Positions 9,499-17,839 are shown, numbered from the stretch's first letter. The stretch: 64,000 nucleotides of DNA from Tolumonas sp008015085 (GCA_029265125.1 JAJUJX010000011.1:21196-85195); one strand, 5' to 3'. Program-made: numbers and translations. The notes: a model not told the origin generated them from the letters alone.

Positions 9499-9897
9499 AT
9501 GACAGATATCGATAAATTAGCCTGGTTGCATATAGAAAATAAAAAATTACTCTGTGCCCGCTCAAAAGGAAAAGAAACTTTCTATTCACCAGGGGGCAAA
9601 CGTGAGGCAGGAGAAACTGATCAGCAGGCACTGCTCCGTGAAATAAAAGAAGAACTGAGCATCGATCTGCTAGCAGAAACAATAAACCATGCCGGTACAT
9701 TTAAAGCTCAGGCACATGGAAAACCAAAAGGCACTATGGTCAAAATGACCTGTTATTACGGCGAATACACAGGGAATATAACTCCAGCTGCTGAAATCGA
9801 AGAAATCGCATGGCTAAGTTCTGCCGATAAAGAAAAATGCTCGGTGGTTACTCACATCATCATGGATTGGCTCAAATCTGATGGATTGATTGACTGA
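9499..9897 (+). CDS. NUDIX hydrolase
   Basis: Small soluble hydrolase of 132 residues. The NUDIX box is visible at about residues 35-56: GKREAGETDQQALLREIKEE, followed by LSI. The catalytic REIKEE core is intact, but the usual glycine two residues later is serine. It would cleave a nucleoside diphosphate linked to another group; the substrate cannot be read from sequence. It follows tusE by 37 bp and probably shares its transcript. The convergent tRNA-Thr gene ends 19 bp downstream. Confidence 0.8.
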   Translation: MTDIDKLAWLHIENKKLLCARSKGKETFYSPGGKREAGETDQQALLREIKEELSIDLLAETINHAGTFKAQAHGKPKGTMVKMTCYYGEYTGNITPAAEIEEIAWLSSADKEKCSVVTHIIMDWLKSDGLID

Positions 9898-9916
9898 CAT
9901 TAATATATCGTTGTGC

Positions 9917-9992
9917 TGGTGCCGGTAACAGGAGTCGAACCTGCGACCTTCGCATTACGAATGCGCTGCTCTACCAACTGAGCTATACCGGC
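9917..9992 (-). tRNA. tRNA-Thr (anticodon CGT)
   Basis: A 76-nt cloverleaf on the minus strand with encoded CCA. The acceptor stem GCCGGTA pairs with TACCGGC. The anticodon loop TTCGTAA gives CGT. The body is nearly identical to what I remember of E. coli thrW. Confidence 0.95.
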
Positions 9993-10235
9993 ATTGTGGT
10001 GGGTATTTGTAATTATTCTGCTACTGTTTTTTCTCCGCTACCAACATTTTTGATAAAACTGGTTCACAATTAATGAGTTAGAACCAGAGTTCTTAACGTA
10101 GATACAATACCAACTCAATGTACCTGATTTTGTGAACTCACTGTTATTTTTATAAATAGAACAGAAAACAAAGTGATATGAGTCGGTTAGTGTTACTGTA
10201 TATGTTCATAAACTATTCCGATCGCGGAGGCTCAT

Positions 10236-11468
10236 ATGCTGAATTTTGAATATCAGAACCCAACCAAAATTTTATTTGGGAAAGGACAAATCGCCAAAAT
10301 CAGTAATGAGATCCCCTCTGATGCGCGTCTGATGATTCTGTATGGGTGCGGTAGCGTAATAGCTAACGGCACGATGGATATCGTGAAAAAGGCTTTAGCT
10401 GGCAGAAAGATTACTGAATTCGGTGGTATTGAACCTAACCCGGATTACGACACACTGATGCAGGCGGTTGCTATCGCGAAAAAAGAAAAAATCACTTACA
10501 TGCTGGCTGTGGGTGGTGGTTCGGTGATTGATGCCGCAAAATTCATTTCTGCTGCTACCTTCTGGGAGCTGGGTGATCCTTGGGAAATATTAAAAAACCA
10601 GGGTAAAGGGATCAGGATGGTTATCCCATTCGGTTGCATCCTGACACTACCTGCAACTGGCTCAGAAATGAATCATCATGCAGTCATTAGCCGAAAAACC
10701 CGACAAATCGCATTGCCAACAGCCAGCGGTTCTCAGGGAAATGCAGGGGCTGTCTCAATACACAGCAGTATCGAGAGTGAAAAACTCGCTTTTTCGAGTG
10801 AGAAAGTATTCCCTCAATTCGCGGTCCTTGATCCTGTTGTCACATTCAGCTTACCTAAATCACAGATCGCAAATGGTATAGCGGATGCTTTTGGTCATGT
10901 CATGGAGCAATATCTGACATATCCGGTTAATGCTAACTTACAAGATCGTTTTGCAGAAAGCATATTGAAAACGCTCATTGAAGACGGAATCAAAAGCTAC
11001 CATGAGCCGGAGGATTATGACAGTCGAGCCAACCTGATGTGGTGCGCAACCATGGCACTAAATGGTCTGATTGGTGCGGGTGTACCACAAGACTGGAGTA
11101 CACACGCCATCGCTCATGAACTGACTGCATTATTCGGCCTTGCTCACGCCCAGACACTGGCGATTGTATTGCCTGCAGCATTGCTAGTTCGCAGAGCAGA
11201 GAAAAAAGAAAAACTTCTCCAGTACGCAGACAGAATTTGGAATATCCATGACGCTGATCCAGAGAAAGCAATTGAGCAAGCTATCTCTAAAACAACCGAG
11301 CTATTTGAATCACTCGGATTAGCTACCAGATTATCCCGATATGGTATTACTGCGGCTCAGTTGCCCGAAGTATCGGCAAAATTGCTAAAACACGGAATGA
11401 CAGGTATCGGTGAAAGAGGTTCTGTAACTCTGGAAGTATGCGAAGAAATTCTTCATACAGCGCTGTAA
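10236..11468 (+). CDS. Iron-type (group III) alcohol/aldehyde reductase, YqhD-like, with an insertion
   Basis: Protein of 410 residues closely resembling E. coli YqhD (387 residues), an NADPH-dependent reductase of short aldehydes. Shared stretches include PTKILFGKGQIAKI, EFGGIEPNPDYDTLM, LAVGGGSVIDAAKF (dinucleotide binding), LNGLIGAGVPQDW and HELTALFGLAHAQTLAIVLPA. The metal ligands DAFGH and the two histidines of HELTALFGLAH are present. About 24 extra residues lie after the LPATGSE motif (about residues 145-170) where YqhD has none. GGAGG precedes the ATG with good spacing. About 240 bp upstream holds no gene but has an inverted repeat GTTCACAA/TTGTGAAC about 70 bp apart. A hairpin separates it from convergent cysB. 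Confidence 0.82.
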   Translation: MLNFEYQNPTKILFGKGQIAKISNEIPSDARLMILYGCGSVIANGTMDIVKKALAGRKITEFGGIEPNPDYDTLMQAVAIAKKEKITYMLAVGGGSVIDAAKFISAATFWELGDPWEILKNQGKGIRMVIPFGCILTLPATGSEMNHHAVISRKTRQIALPTASGSQGNAGAVSIHSSIESEKLAFSSEKVFPQFAVLDPVVTFSLPKSQIANGIADAFGHVMEQYLTYPVNANLQDRFAESILKTLIEDGIKSYHEPEDYDSRANLMWCATMALNGLIGAGVPQDWSTHAIAHELTALFGLAHAQTLAIVLPAALLVRRAEKKEKLLQYADRIWNIHDADPEKAIEQAISKTTELFESLGLATRLSRYGITAAQLPEVSAKLLKHGMTGIGERGSVTLEVCEEILHTAL

Positions 11469-11483
11469 TCTCATCTGTTTCCG

Positions 11484-11515
11484 AGGAGAAGCTTTGGCAT
11501 CATAAAGCTTCTCCT
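11484..11515. terminator. Hairpin between the alcohol dehydrogenase gene and cysB
   Basis: An 11-bp perfect stem (GGAGAAGCTTT at 11485-11495, AAAGCTTCTCC at 11504-11514) with an 8-base loop lies between convergent genes. It lacks a long T tract on either strand, so termination efficiency is uncertain. Confidence 0.6.
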
Positions 11516-11525
11516 TAAGGGCATG

Positions 11526-12512
11526 CTAATAAGTCGGTAACGTCATGCTGGCAAACAACGAATCAACCTCGTAGGGGGTTTTCATCGCTAGCGCTTTATC
11601 TACAACATCCCGAGTCAGATGTGGCGCAAAACGTTCAATAAAATCATACATATAGCCGCGAAGAAAAATGCCTTTGCGAAAACAGATTTTGGTCGTACTG
11701 GGCTGAAATAAATGACTGCTATCAATCAAAGTTAAATCCTGATCTGTCTCAACATCAACCGCCATTGTTGCTATGACACCAACACCTAACCCTAATCTCA
11801 CATAGGTTTTGATCACATCAGCATCCGTTGCAGTAAAGACAATTTTAGGTACCAACCCTGCCCTGCTAAACGCGACATCCAGCTCTGACCTCCCGGTAAA
11901 ACCGAATGTATATGTAACCAAAGGATATTTTGCTAATTCTTCTATTGTTAGCGGAGCAGAGTGCGCAGCTAAAGGGTGTTCTTTAGGCACAATGACACAT
12001 CGATTCCAGTGATAGCATGGCAACGTGACAAGATCTTCGTAAAGATGCAGAGCCTCTGTTGCAATCGCAAAATCGGACGTTCCTTTCGCAACTGATTCAC
12101 TGATTTGAGAAGGAGATCCCTGATGCATATGCAACGACACCATAGGATAACGCTTTATGAACCCTTTAATCACATCAGGTAATGCATACCGGGCCTGAGT
12201 GTGAGTTGTTGATATATTTAATGATCCTTGTTCAGGGTTGGTATACTGCCCTGCAACGGAACGAATAGACTCCACTTTAGCCAGAATTTCCTGCGCGATT
12301 TTGATGACTTCATGTCCGGCCACTGTTACCTGCGAAAGATGTTTACCACTACGCTCGAAAATCTGGATCCCAAGCTCATCTTCCAGCATACGAATTTGCT
12401 TGCTGATTCCAGGCTGAGAGGTAAAAAGGCTCTCTGCCGTAGCTGACACATTCAGACTATGATTCGCAACTTCAACGATATATCGCAACTGCTGGAGCTT
12501 CATAACATTCAA
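11526..12512 (-). CDS. cysB: HTH-type transcriptional regulator CysB
   Basis: LysR-type activator of cysteine biosynthesis that senses N-acetylserine. The 328-residue protein matches E. coli CysB almost throughout: MKLQQLRYIVEVANHSLNVS (helix-turn-helix start), TSQPGISKQIRMLEDELGIQIFERSGKHL, then THTQARYALPDVIKGF, HQGSPSQI, ATEALHLYEDLVTLPCYHWNR, TYTFGFTGRSELD and FTATDADVIKTYVRLGLGVGVIA in the effector domain. AAAGG lies six bases before the ATG at 12512, which adds three residues (MNV) before the usual MKLQQL; the ATG at 12503 is the alternative. It lies 2.7 kb from yciN, a gene that is also near cysB in E. coli. Confidence 0.96.
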   Translation of the reverse strand: MNVMKLQQLRYIVEVANHSLNVSATAESLFTSQPGISKQIRMLEDELGIQIFERSGKHLSQVTVAGHEVIKIAQEILAKVESIRSVAGQYTNPEQGSLNISTTHTQARYALPDVIKGFIKRYPMVSLHMHQGSPSQISESVAKGTSDFAIATEALHLYEDLVTLPCYHWNRCVIVPKEHPLAAHSAPLTIEELAKYPLVTYTFGFTGRSELDVAFSRAGLVPKIVFTATDADVIKTYVRLGLGVGVIATMAVDVETDQDLTLIDSSHLFQPSTTKICFRKGIFLRGYMYDFIERFAPHLTRDVVDKALAMKTPYEVDSLFASMTLPTY

Positions 12513-12723
12513 TGCCTTTGATTTTTATCAGATAGTAGCAAAAAACAGCAAAAGTTCCCCAGCAAATGACCGATAAAAGGATAACGAATACCAATTGACA
12601 GTATTTTTCTGTATAAAAATTAAGATATTGATATACCGACCATGCAATACAGCTAAAATGAGCAGTAAAATGGCAGCGGTATCAACTTACCTAATGCATT
12701 CCAAATAATCTGATGGAGCCGGT

Positions 12724-13485
12724 ATGGTTTTAACTCTGGTTTTACTTGCGATCGGCGCATTGCTCTTCCTTACGATTGCTTACAACATTTTTCAGCAACA
12801 TAAACAAAAGCAGGAAATTGATCGCAGAGCAATCGTTGCAAGACAGAAAATCATTATCGAAGAAGCAGAAGACATTTTGCTGAATGTGAACCGAATGCCT
12901 TACAGCAAAACTCTTATTTTATTATTGCAGACAAGAATTCTTGATGCACTTCGAACCCTTCAACAAGCCACTCCTAATGTTGGTGCTATCGCACAACGTA
13001 TACAGGATGTAGAAAACCAGCTGAAATATGTACGTGAAAATTATAAAGGTGATGAAAACTCTTTTCGCTTACCCGACTCAGACCGTCAAGCAATCCAGAT
13101 GTTGCAGACAGCCAAAAAGCTAAGAGCTATCGTTCGCCTGGAACATAATAAAGGAAAAATTGACCCGCAATCATTTGCAGCAGAAGATCGTCGATTGGAA
13201 CTGATGATGCTAAAGGTTAATATTGCTAACCTATTGCAAAAGGCCATGGAAGCCCGACTCCAGAATCAAATTGGCACAGCTAAGCAATTGCTAACTAAGG
13301 GTATTAATGCTCTCAGTGTGATCCGGGATAAAGACGCTTATCTGATTGCCAGCGAAGAAGAAATGCGCGCAACACTTAGAGATATCAATGAGCAACAGGA
13401 AAAAGTATCTCAAAGAGAGCGTGAGGAGCTGCAGGAAAAACAAGACGATCTCGATGTTCTGTTCCAGCCAAAACGAAAATGGTAA
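12724..13485 (+). CDS. Single-pass membrane-anchored coiled-coil protein of unknown function
   Basis: Protein of 253 residues. Residues 2-23 form one hydrophobic helix (VLTLVLLAIGALLFLTIAYNIF). The rest is charged and almost entirely helical with no proline-rich or beta regions. It ends in a strong coiled coil (EEEMRATLRDINEQQEKVSQREREELQEKQDDLDVLF). It probably faces the cytoplasm. GGAG sits five bases before the ATG. I do not recognise a named family, although conserved hypothetical proteins of this shape occur in Aeromonas and Vibrio. A strong terminator follows. There is no sign of transfer or truncation. Confidence 0.75.
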   Translation: MVLTLVLLAIGALLFLTIAYNIFQQHKQKQEIDRRAIVARQKIIIEEAEDILLNVNRMPYSKTLILLLQTRILDALRTLQQATPNVGAIAQRIQDVENQLKYVRENYKGDENSFRLPDSDRQAIQMLQTAKKLRAIVRLEHNKGKIDPQSFAAEDRRLELMMLKVNIANLLQKAMEARLQNQIGTAKQLLTKGINALSVIRDKDAYLIASEEEMRATLRDINEQQEKVSQREREELQEKQDDLDVLFQPKRKW

Positions 13486-13498
13486 TTACCCTGAAAAC

Positions 13499-13531
13499 AA
13501 AAAAGCCAGCAGTTTAAATGCTGGCTTTTTT
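13499..13531. terminator. Strong intrinsic terminator
   Basis: AAAAAAGCCAGCA (13499-13511), a 7-base loop, then TGCTGGC and six Ts. The A and T tracts on both sides let it serve both the coiled-coil gene and the convergent regulator gene. Confidence 0.9.
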
Positions 13532-13542
13532 AATGTACGTTG

Positions 13543-13812
13543 TTATTTTTGCACTACATATTCGGCAGGACTAATCTGGCCAATTTCTGGTGCAATCTTA
13601 TCCGACAACAGCCATAACGTGAATTTATGCAGCTCCTCCTGATGAGCCAACGCTACCAGGAAAGCACCACCAACCTCACGATAACCTAATTCATAGTTTT
13701 TAAGTGTAGTTGGCGGCACGCCCAGCAGTTCAGCAAATTTTGGACGGCTAAGCCCCAAAGTTTCACGAATATGACGGATTTTCTGACCAACAGACACAGG
13801 AGCGAGACTCAT
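13543..13812 (-). CDS. Small XRE-type helix-turn-helix regulator
   Basis: Protein of 89 residues with one Cro/C1-type helix-turn-helix at about residues 8-60: VGQKIRHIRETLGLSRPKFAELLGVPPTTLKNYELGYREVGGAFLVAL. The C-terminal tail (LHKFTLWLLSDKIAPEIGQISP) probably makes the dimer contact. The ATG at 13812 follows GAGGA with suitable spacing; the in-frame GTG at 13824 overlaps that ribosome site and is rejected. It is divergent from ompA across 325 bp. The target is unknown; regulation of its own promoter is the default guess. It does not look phage-borne, because nothing else phage-like is near. Confidence 0.75.
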   Translation of the reverse strand: MSLAPVSVGQKIRHIRETLGLSRPKFAELLGVPPTTLKNYELGYREVGGAFLVALAHQEELHKFTLWLLSDKIAPEIGQISPAEYVVQK

Positions 13813-14085
13813 ATATATCCTCACGCGTTTGCGAATATTTCACTGTTACCAAATAGCAACTCTCGTTTGGTGTTAAACAGCTTTATCCGGCTCCGTTTTA
13901 TTATGTTTTTATTATAGTCTGTATTTTTATTATGCGATAAAAGTGGCTCATATTAATCACTAATTGAGTATCCGTAAATACTTAGACTCGCCCTAAATGT
14001 GCAACTACAAATAAAAATTGCGCTTCGCGTAACATTTCAGCAAATGAAACTCTTGATCTTGCATAATTCATATACAGGCGGATAA

Positions 14086-14101
14086 TGTTAGGCGCCTAAC
14101 A
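14086..14101. promoter_or_regulatory. Perfect 16-bp palindrome upstream of ompA
   Basis: TGTTAGGCGCCTAACA reads identically on both strands and lies 36 bp before the ompA start codon, inside the 325-bp gene-free stretch 13813-14137. As RNA it could fold into a 6-bp stem with a GCGC loop in the ompA leader; as DNA it could be an operator. I see no convincing promoter in the rest of this stretch. Confidence 0.5.
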
Positions 14102-14137
14102 ATATGGGGGTTTCCCATGTCTAGTCTGGAGAAGAAC

Positions 14138-15169
14138 ATGAAAAAAGCAGTGGTTTTATCTGTAGTTGCAGGCTTTGTTGCATCTGCAGTATCAATGTCT
14201 GCAGCAGCTAACGACGCTGAAGGCGCATACCTGGGTACCGGTTTTGGCTGGAACAATTACTCAGAACTGGGCGATATCGGTTCTGCAACTAAAAGCAGCA
14301 CACCAGCTGCTCAGGTTTTCGGCGGTTACACCTTTAACGAATATGTTGGTGCTGAAGCCGGTTACAGCTGGTTAGGTAACGCACGCGTTAACGGCGACCG
14401 TTTTAAAGCCCATGGCATAAACCTGTCTGTATTACCTAGTTACCCACTGACTGACGACCTGACACTGTTGGGTGAAGTTGGTGTTATGCGCTGGAAGGCC
14501 GACAACGAAGCAACCAATACCGATGATCATGGTACTTCACCTATTTTCGGTGCTGGCCTGGCATATCGTGTTAACGATCCTGTTGATTTGCAATTACGCT
14601 ACCGCCACATCGATGGTATCGGCGATGCAAAAACAGGTGAATCTGATAGCAACAACGTAATTTTTAATGTTGTTTACTACCCTGACCGCACCAGTGAAGT
14701 AGCACCAGTTGCGGCTCCTGCTCCAGAACCAGTTGCAGCACCAGCGCCTGCGCCTCAGCCAGTTGAAGAAACCAAAACCTTCACTCTGACTTCAGATGTA
14801 CTGTTCGATTTCAACAAAGCGACACTGAAACCAGCTGGCGTGACTGCGTTGTCTCAACTGTACAATCAGATCCAGACTCTGGAAATGAACGACAAAAACA
14901 TCGTAGTTTACGGTTACACTGACCGTATCGGTTCTGATGGCTACAACCTGAAACTGTCACAGGAACGAGCTAAGACTGTATCTAGCTTCCTGACAGCTAA
15001 AGGTTTATCAGCAACCCGCATTACTGCTGTAGGTCGCGGCGAAGCAGATCCAGTTAGCCCAGCCAGCTGCAATGCAGTTAAAGCGAAAAAAGACCTGATC
15101 GTTTGCCTGGCTCCTGATCGCCGTGTAAACGTTGAAGTTAAAGGCAGCAAGAAAGTTATCGTTAAATAA
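14138..15169 (+). CDS. ompA: Outer membrane protein OmpA
   Basis: Major outer-membrane protein of 343 residues that ties the membrane to peptidoglycan. Signal peptide MKKAVVLSVVAGFVASAVSM is cleaved near SAAA-ND. An eight-stranded barrel follows (about residues 26-190), then a Pro/Ala/Glu hinge (VAAPAPEPVAAPAPAPQPV). The C-terminal OmpA-like domain includes DVLFDFNKATLKPAG and GYTDRIGSDGYNLKLSQERA, with two cysteines near the end (ASCNAVKAKKDLIVCL) as in E. coli OmpA. GGAG lies six bases before the ATG at 14138; the upstream in-frame ATG at 14117 is rejected because it would disrupt the signal peptide. Codons 4-6 contain GCAGTGG, complementary to the 5' seed of the small RNA at 25910. Confidence 0.95.
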   Translation: MKKAVVLSVVAGFVASAVSMSAAANDAEGAYLGTGFGWNNYSELGDIGSATKSSTPAAQVFGGYTFNEYVGAEAGYSWLGNARVNGDRFKAHGINLSVLPSYPLTDDLTLLGEVGVMRWKADNEATNTDDHGTSPIFGAGLAYRVNDPVDLQLRYRHIDGIGDAKTGESDSNNVIFNVVYYPDRTSEVAPVAAPAPEPVAAPAPAPQPVEETKTFTLTSDVLFDFNKATLKPAGVTALSQLYNQIQTLEMNDKNIVVYGYTDRIGSDGYNLKLSQERAKTVSSFLTAKGLSATRITAVGRGEADPVSPASCNAVKAKKDLIVCLAPDRRVNVEVKGSKKVIVK

Positions 15170-15193
15170 TTTTTCTAAGCTATCGCCTTATGA

Positions 15194-15223
15194 CAAAACC
15201 GCACTATATGTGCGGTTTTGTTT
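15194..15223 (+). terminator. Terminator of ompA
   Basis: CAAAACCGCAC (15194-15204) pairs perfectly with GTGCGGTTTTG (15210-15220) around a TATAT loop and ends in a T-rich tail. Confidence 0.88.
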
Positions 15224-15248
15224 CATTCAGCATTCTTCGAGGTTTCTC

Positions 15249-15494
15249 ATGGATAATAAACACTCTATCGACAAAAGTTCTCTGCTTGAATTAGCTAATA
15301 AACTAATGAAAGAACATGATGACTATCTTGCAGGTATGTCTGTATCCGACGTAACCGAAAAATCCGGCGTTTTAGTTTTCAAAGGTGAATATTTCCTGGA
15401 TGATCAAGGACTACCCACACCGAAAACAACCGCCGTTTTCAATGTCTATAAAGCACTAGCTCAATCCCTTTCCCGCCAATACACGCTGGAATAG
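15249..15494 (+). CDS. yciN: YciN (DUF2498) protein
   Basis: Small protein of 81 residues. It matches E. coli YciN along most of its length: LLELANKLMKEHDDYLAGM, GVLVFKGEYFLDDQGLP and KTTAVFNVYKALAQ. The function is unknown. The frame is open upstream into ompA, but the ATG at 15249 gives the usual family length and lies after the ompA terminator. yciN is next to topA and cysB in E. coli; here it is 2.7 kb from cysB with ompA between, a partly conserved neighbourhood. The yffB start follows 3 bp after the stop. Confidence 0.88.
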   Translation: MDNKHSIDKSSLLELANKLMKEHDDYLAGMSVSDVTEKSGVLVFKGEYFLDDQGLPTPKTTAVFNVYKALAQSLSRQYTLE

Positions 15495-15497
15495 ATC

Positions 15498-15845
15498 ATG
15501 ATTGTAACTCTATATGGTATTCGCAACTGCGATAGCGTCAAAAAAGCCCAATCCTGGCTCATAGCAAACAATCTTACTTTTGATTTCAGTGACTTTAAGT
15601 TGAATCCTCCTGATTACACCACCATATCCAGATGGGCAAAATCAGTCGGCTGGGAAAAACTGCTGAACAAGCAAAGTAAAACGTTCAGAGAATTATCCCC
15701 TGAACAGAAAGTTATAGATGATGAAGAGCATGCTATCGCATTGATGCACCAATACCCGCTGCTGATTAAGCGCCCGGTTTTAGAATCTGAAAAAAAACTG
15801 CTGATCGGTTTTTCTGAATCAACGTATAACGAATTTTTACTATAG
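15498..15845 (+). CDS. yffB: ArsC/Spx-family protein YffB
   Basis: Small thioredoxin-fold protein of 115 residues related to arsenate reductase and Spx. It opens with MIVTLYGIRNCDSVKKAQSWL, where the cysteine at residue 11 is the reactive position. KTFRELS and LLIKRPVL are the typical ArsC-family blocks; IKRPV holds the conserved Arg. The physiological substrate is not known; YffB is thought to act with glutathione rather than reduce arsenate. It precedes dapE with 17 bp between, the same order as in E. coli. Confidence 0.88.
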   Translation: MIVTLYGIRNCDSVKKAQSWLIANNLTFDFSDFKLNPPDYTTISRWAKSVGWEKLLNKQSKTFRELSPEQKVIDDEEHAIALMHQYPLLIKRPVLESEKKLLIGFSESTYNEFLL

Positions 15846-15862
15846 ATTAAAAAGGACTTTGC

Positions 15863-17005
15863 ATGACTGACTCTCTTGTTTTGACGCTGGCTAAGGATCT
15901 GATTGCACGTCCTTCAGTTACACCTGCTGACGAAGGTTGTCAGCAGATGATGGCTGAATTTCTCGCACCACTGGGATTCGCCATTGAGCCTCTGGTTTTC
16001 CATGACACGACTAACTTGTGGGCCAGAAAAGGTACCACCACCCCAGTGTTCTGCTTTGCAGGTCATACCGATGTTGTCCCCCCCGGCCCTGCAGATAAAT
16101 GGAATACCCCGCCATTTGATCCAACGATTGTAGATGGCATGTTGTATGGCCGAGGGGCTGCTGACATGAAAGGATCTATTGCATCCATGATGGCAGCAGT
16201 AAAACGCTTTACGACCGACCATCCTGATCACAAGGGTTCGATTGCTTTTCTTATTACCAGTGATGAAGAGGGTCCGTTTATTAATGGCACTCCAAAAGTC
16301 GTAGAAACACTGGAAGCAAGACAGGAAAAAATCACCTGGTGTCTGGTTGGTGAACCATCATCAACCAGTCAGGTAGGTGATGTCGTCAAAAATGGACGCC
16401 GTGGCTCACTGACGGGAGATTTAACCGTATTTGGTATTCAGGGGCATGTTGCATATCCTCATCTGGCAGAAAACCCGGTTCATCTGGCGACACCGGCACT
16501 TAATGAACTCGCTGGGAAACAATGGGATAACGGAAATGAATTTTTCCCGGCAACCAGTTTTCAAATTGCCAATATTAATGCAGGCACTGGCGCCTCTAAC
16601 GTCATTCCCGGAGAATTACAAGTTCAGTTCAATTTCCGTTACAGTACAGAGCTAACTGATATCCAACTCAAGCAACAGGTTGAAGAGATCCTGCAAAAAC
16701 ATAAGCTGCGATATGAACTGAAATGGACCCTGAGCGGACAGCCTTTTTTAACTGGTGGCGGTAAGCTGGTTGAAGCGACTCAAAATGCCATCAAAAATAT
16801 CACTGGATTAGATACGGAACTATCTACATCCGGAGGCACATCCGATGGCCGGTTTATTGCTCCAACTGGTGCACAAGTGATCGAGTTAGGACCAGTTAAT
16901 GCAACCATTCACAAGGTCAATGAATGTGTTCGCGCTGCAGACCTGGAAACTTTGAGTAATATTTACTACGAAATGATGGTACAGCTGTTGACTAAAAATG
17001 ATTAA
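15863..17005 (+). CDS. dapE: Succinyl-diaminopimelate desuccinylase
   Basis: Zinc-dependent M20-family enzyme of 380 residues that releases succinate from N-succinyl-LL-diaminopimelate in the lysine and peptidoglycan precursor pathway. The metal and catalytic motifs are visible: GHTDVVPPGP (first His and catalytic Asp), GRGAADMKG (bridging Asp), TSDEEGP (catalytic and metal Glu), GEPSS, and the C-terminal IHKVNE His. The dimerisation domain occupies roughly residues 180-295. AAAGGA precedes the ATG. The stop overlaps the next start by 8 bp. dapA, another gene of the same pathway, lies 2.4 kb away on the opposite strand. Confidence 0.96.
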   Translation: MTDSLVLTLAKDLIARPSVTPADEGCQQMMAEFLAPLGFAIEPLVFHDTTNLWARKGTTTPVFCFAGHTDVVPPGPADKWNTPPFDPTIVDGMLYGRGAADMKGSIASMMAAVKRFTTDHPDHKGSIAFLITSDEEGPFINGTPKVVETLEARQEKITWCLVGEPSSTSQVGDVVKNGRRGSLTGDLTVFGIQGHVAYPHLAENPVHLATPALNELAGKQWDNGNEFFPATSFQIANINAGTGASNVIPGELQVQFNFRYSTELTDIQLKQQVEEILQKHKLRYELKWTLSGQPFLTGGGKLVEATQNAIKNITGLDTELSTSGGTSDGRFIAPTGAQVIELGPVNATIHKVNECVRAADLETLSNIYYEMMVQLLTKND

Positions 17006-17678
17006 CGCTCACATCGTAGGTTTGGATGATTCTTTGTTGTGTCCTGTCTCTGCAGGACATTTTTTAACATCTGTCACTGCCGCTGCATTCCTTAATATGT
17101 CACAGGCTGCTCTGCAAGATGGTATACACATAGCCATTGCATCGAGCTACCGGTCTTTTGACCGGCAGGCTATGATTTGGAATCGAAAATTCCGCGGAGA
17201 AGCTATCGTTTATGACAGTAATGGAGAACCCATTGCCGACTGGCTTTCCCTGCCATTTCGTGAACGTATTTTTGCTATCTTACGCTGGAGTGCACTTCCT
17301 GGTGCAAGTCGTCATCACTGGGGAACAGACCTGGATGTCTATGCACCTGATTTATTACCTGCCGGACAAAAATTGCAGCTTATTCCAGCTGAATATGATG
17401 AACAAAATGGCTATTTCAGCGATCTGACTAAATGGCTTAATGAAAATATGAGGCAATTTGGTTTTTTCAGGCCCTATGCTTTCGATAATGGCGGTGTCGC
17501 TCAGGAACCATGGCATCTGAGTTTTTATCCAGAGGCTGTGCAGTTCCAGCAACAATTAACTACTGAGATGTTGACTCAAGTATTAGTTACCCATCCACTG
17601 GAAGGCCAGCATGAGATATTGCAGGCCATACCTGAAATTATGGGGCGATACATTATGAACATCTGCAAGGATAACTAA
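16998..17678 (+). CDS. M15-family (VanY-like) carboxypeptidase
   Basis: Protein of 226 residues with the M15B D-alanyl-D-alanine carboxypeptidase signature: SSYRSFDRQAMIWNRKF, then SRHHWGTDLDVYAP (zinc His and Asp) and EPWHLSFYP (second His). No signal peptide is evident, because the N-terminus (MINAHIVGLDDSLLCPVSAGHF) is not strongly hydrophobic, so a cytoplasmic location is possible. The start overlaps the dapE stop by 8 bp, which suggests translational coupling and a link to wall-peptide turnover. The dapE-M15 pair is also seen in related genera as far as I recall. The actual substrate is unproven. Confidence 0.8.
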   Translation: MINAHIVGLDDSLLCPVSAGHFLTSVTAAAFLNMSQAALQDGIHIAIASSYRSFDRQAMIWNRKFRGEAIVYDSNGEPIADWLSLPFRERIFAILRWSALPGASRHHWGTDLDVYAPDLLPAGQKLQLIPAEYDEQNGYFSDLTKWLNENMRQFGFFRPYAFDNGGVAQEPWHLSFYPEAVQFQQQLTTEMLTQVLVTHPLEGQHEILQAIPEIMGRYIMNICKDN

Positions 17679-17680
17679 CC

Positions 17681-17839
17681 ATGAGCCTGTGGCTGATAAT
17701 CGGTATTCCATTACTGTTTTTACTTGGATTGTTCATGAATGCAATCAAAGACATGAAACGCCTTGAAAAACAGCTACCTAAGTACAAAGAAAAAATCAGG
17801 AAAATACCGGAAGATGAAGACAAAACAAAGGGGCATTAA
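17681..17839 (+). CDS. ypfN: Small membrane protein, YpfN-like (UPF0370)
   Basis: A 52-residue protein with one N-terminal membrane helix (MSLWLIIGIPLLFLLGLFMNAI) followed by a basic, charged tail. The sequence GLFMNAIKDMKRLEKQ resembles the GVLLNVIKDLKRV core of E. coli YpfN, and ypfN follows dapE in E. coli too. The ATG is 2 bp after the stop of the M15 gene with AAGG upstream. The stop codon lies in the loop of the following terminator hairpin. It was too short for routine ORF calling. Confidence 0.75.
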   Translation: MSLWLIIGIPLLFLLGLFMNAIKDMKRLEKQLPKYKEKIRKIPEDEDKTKGH

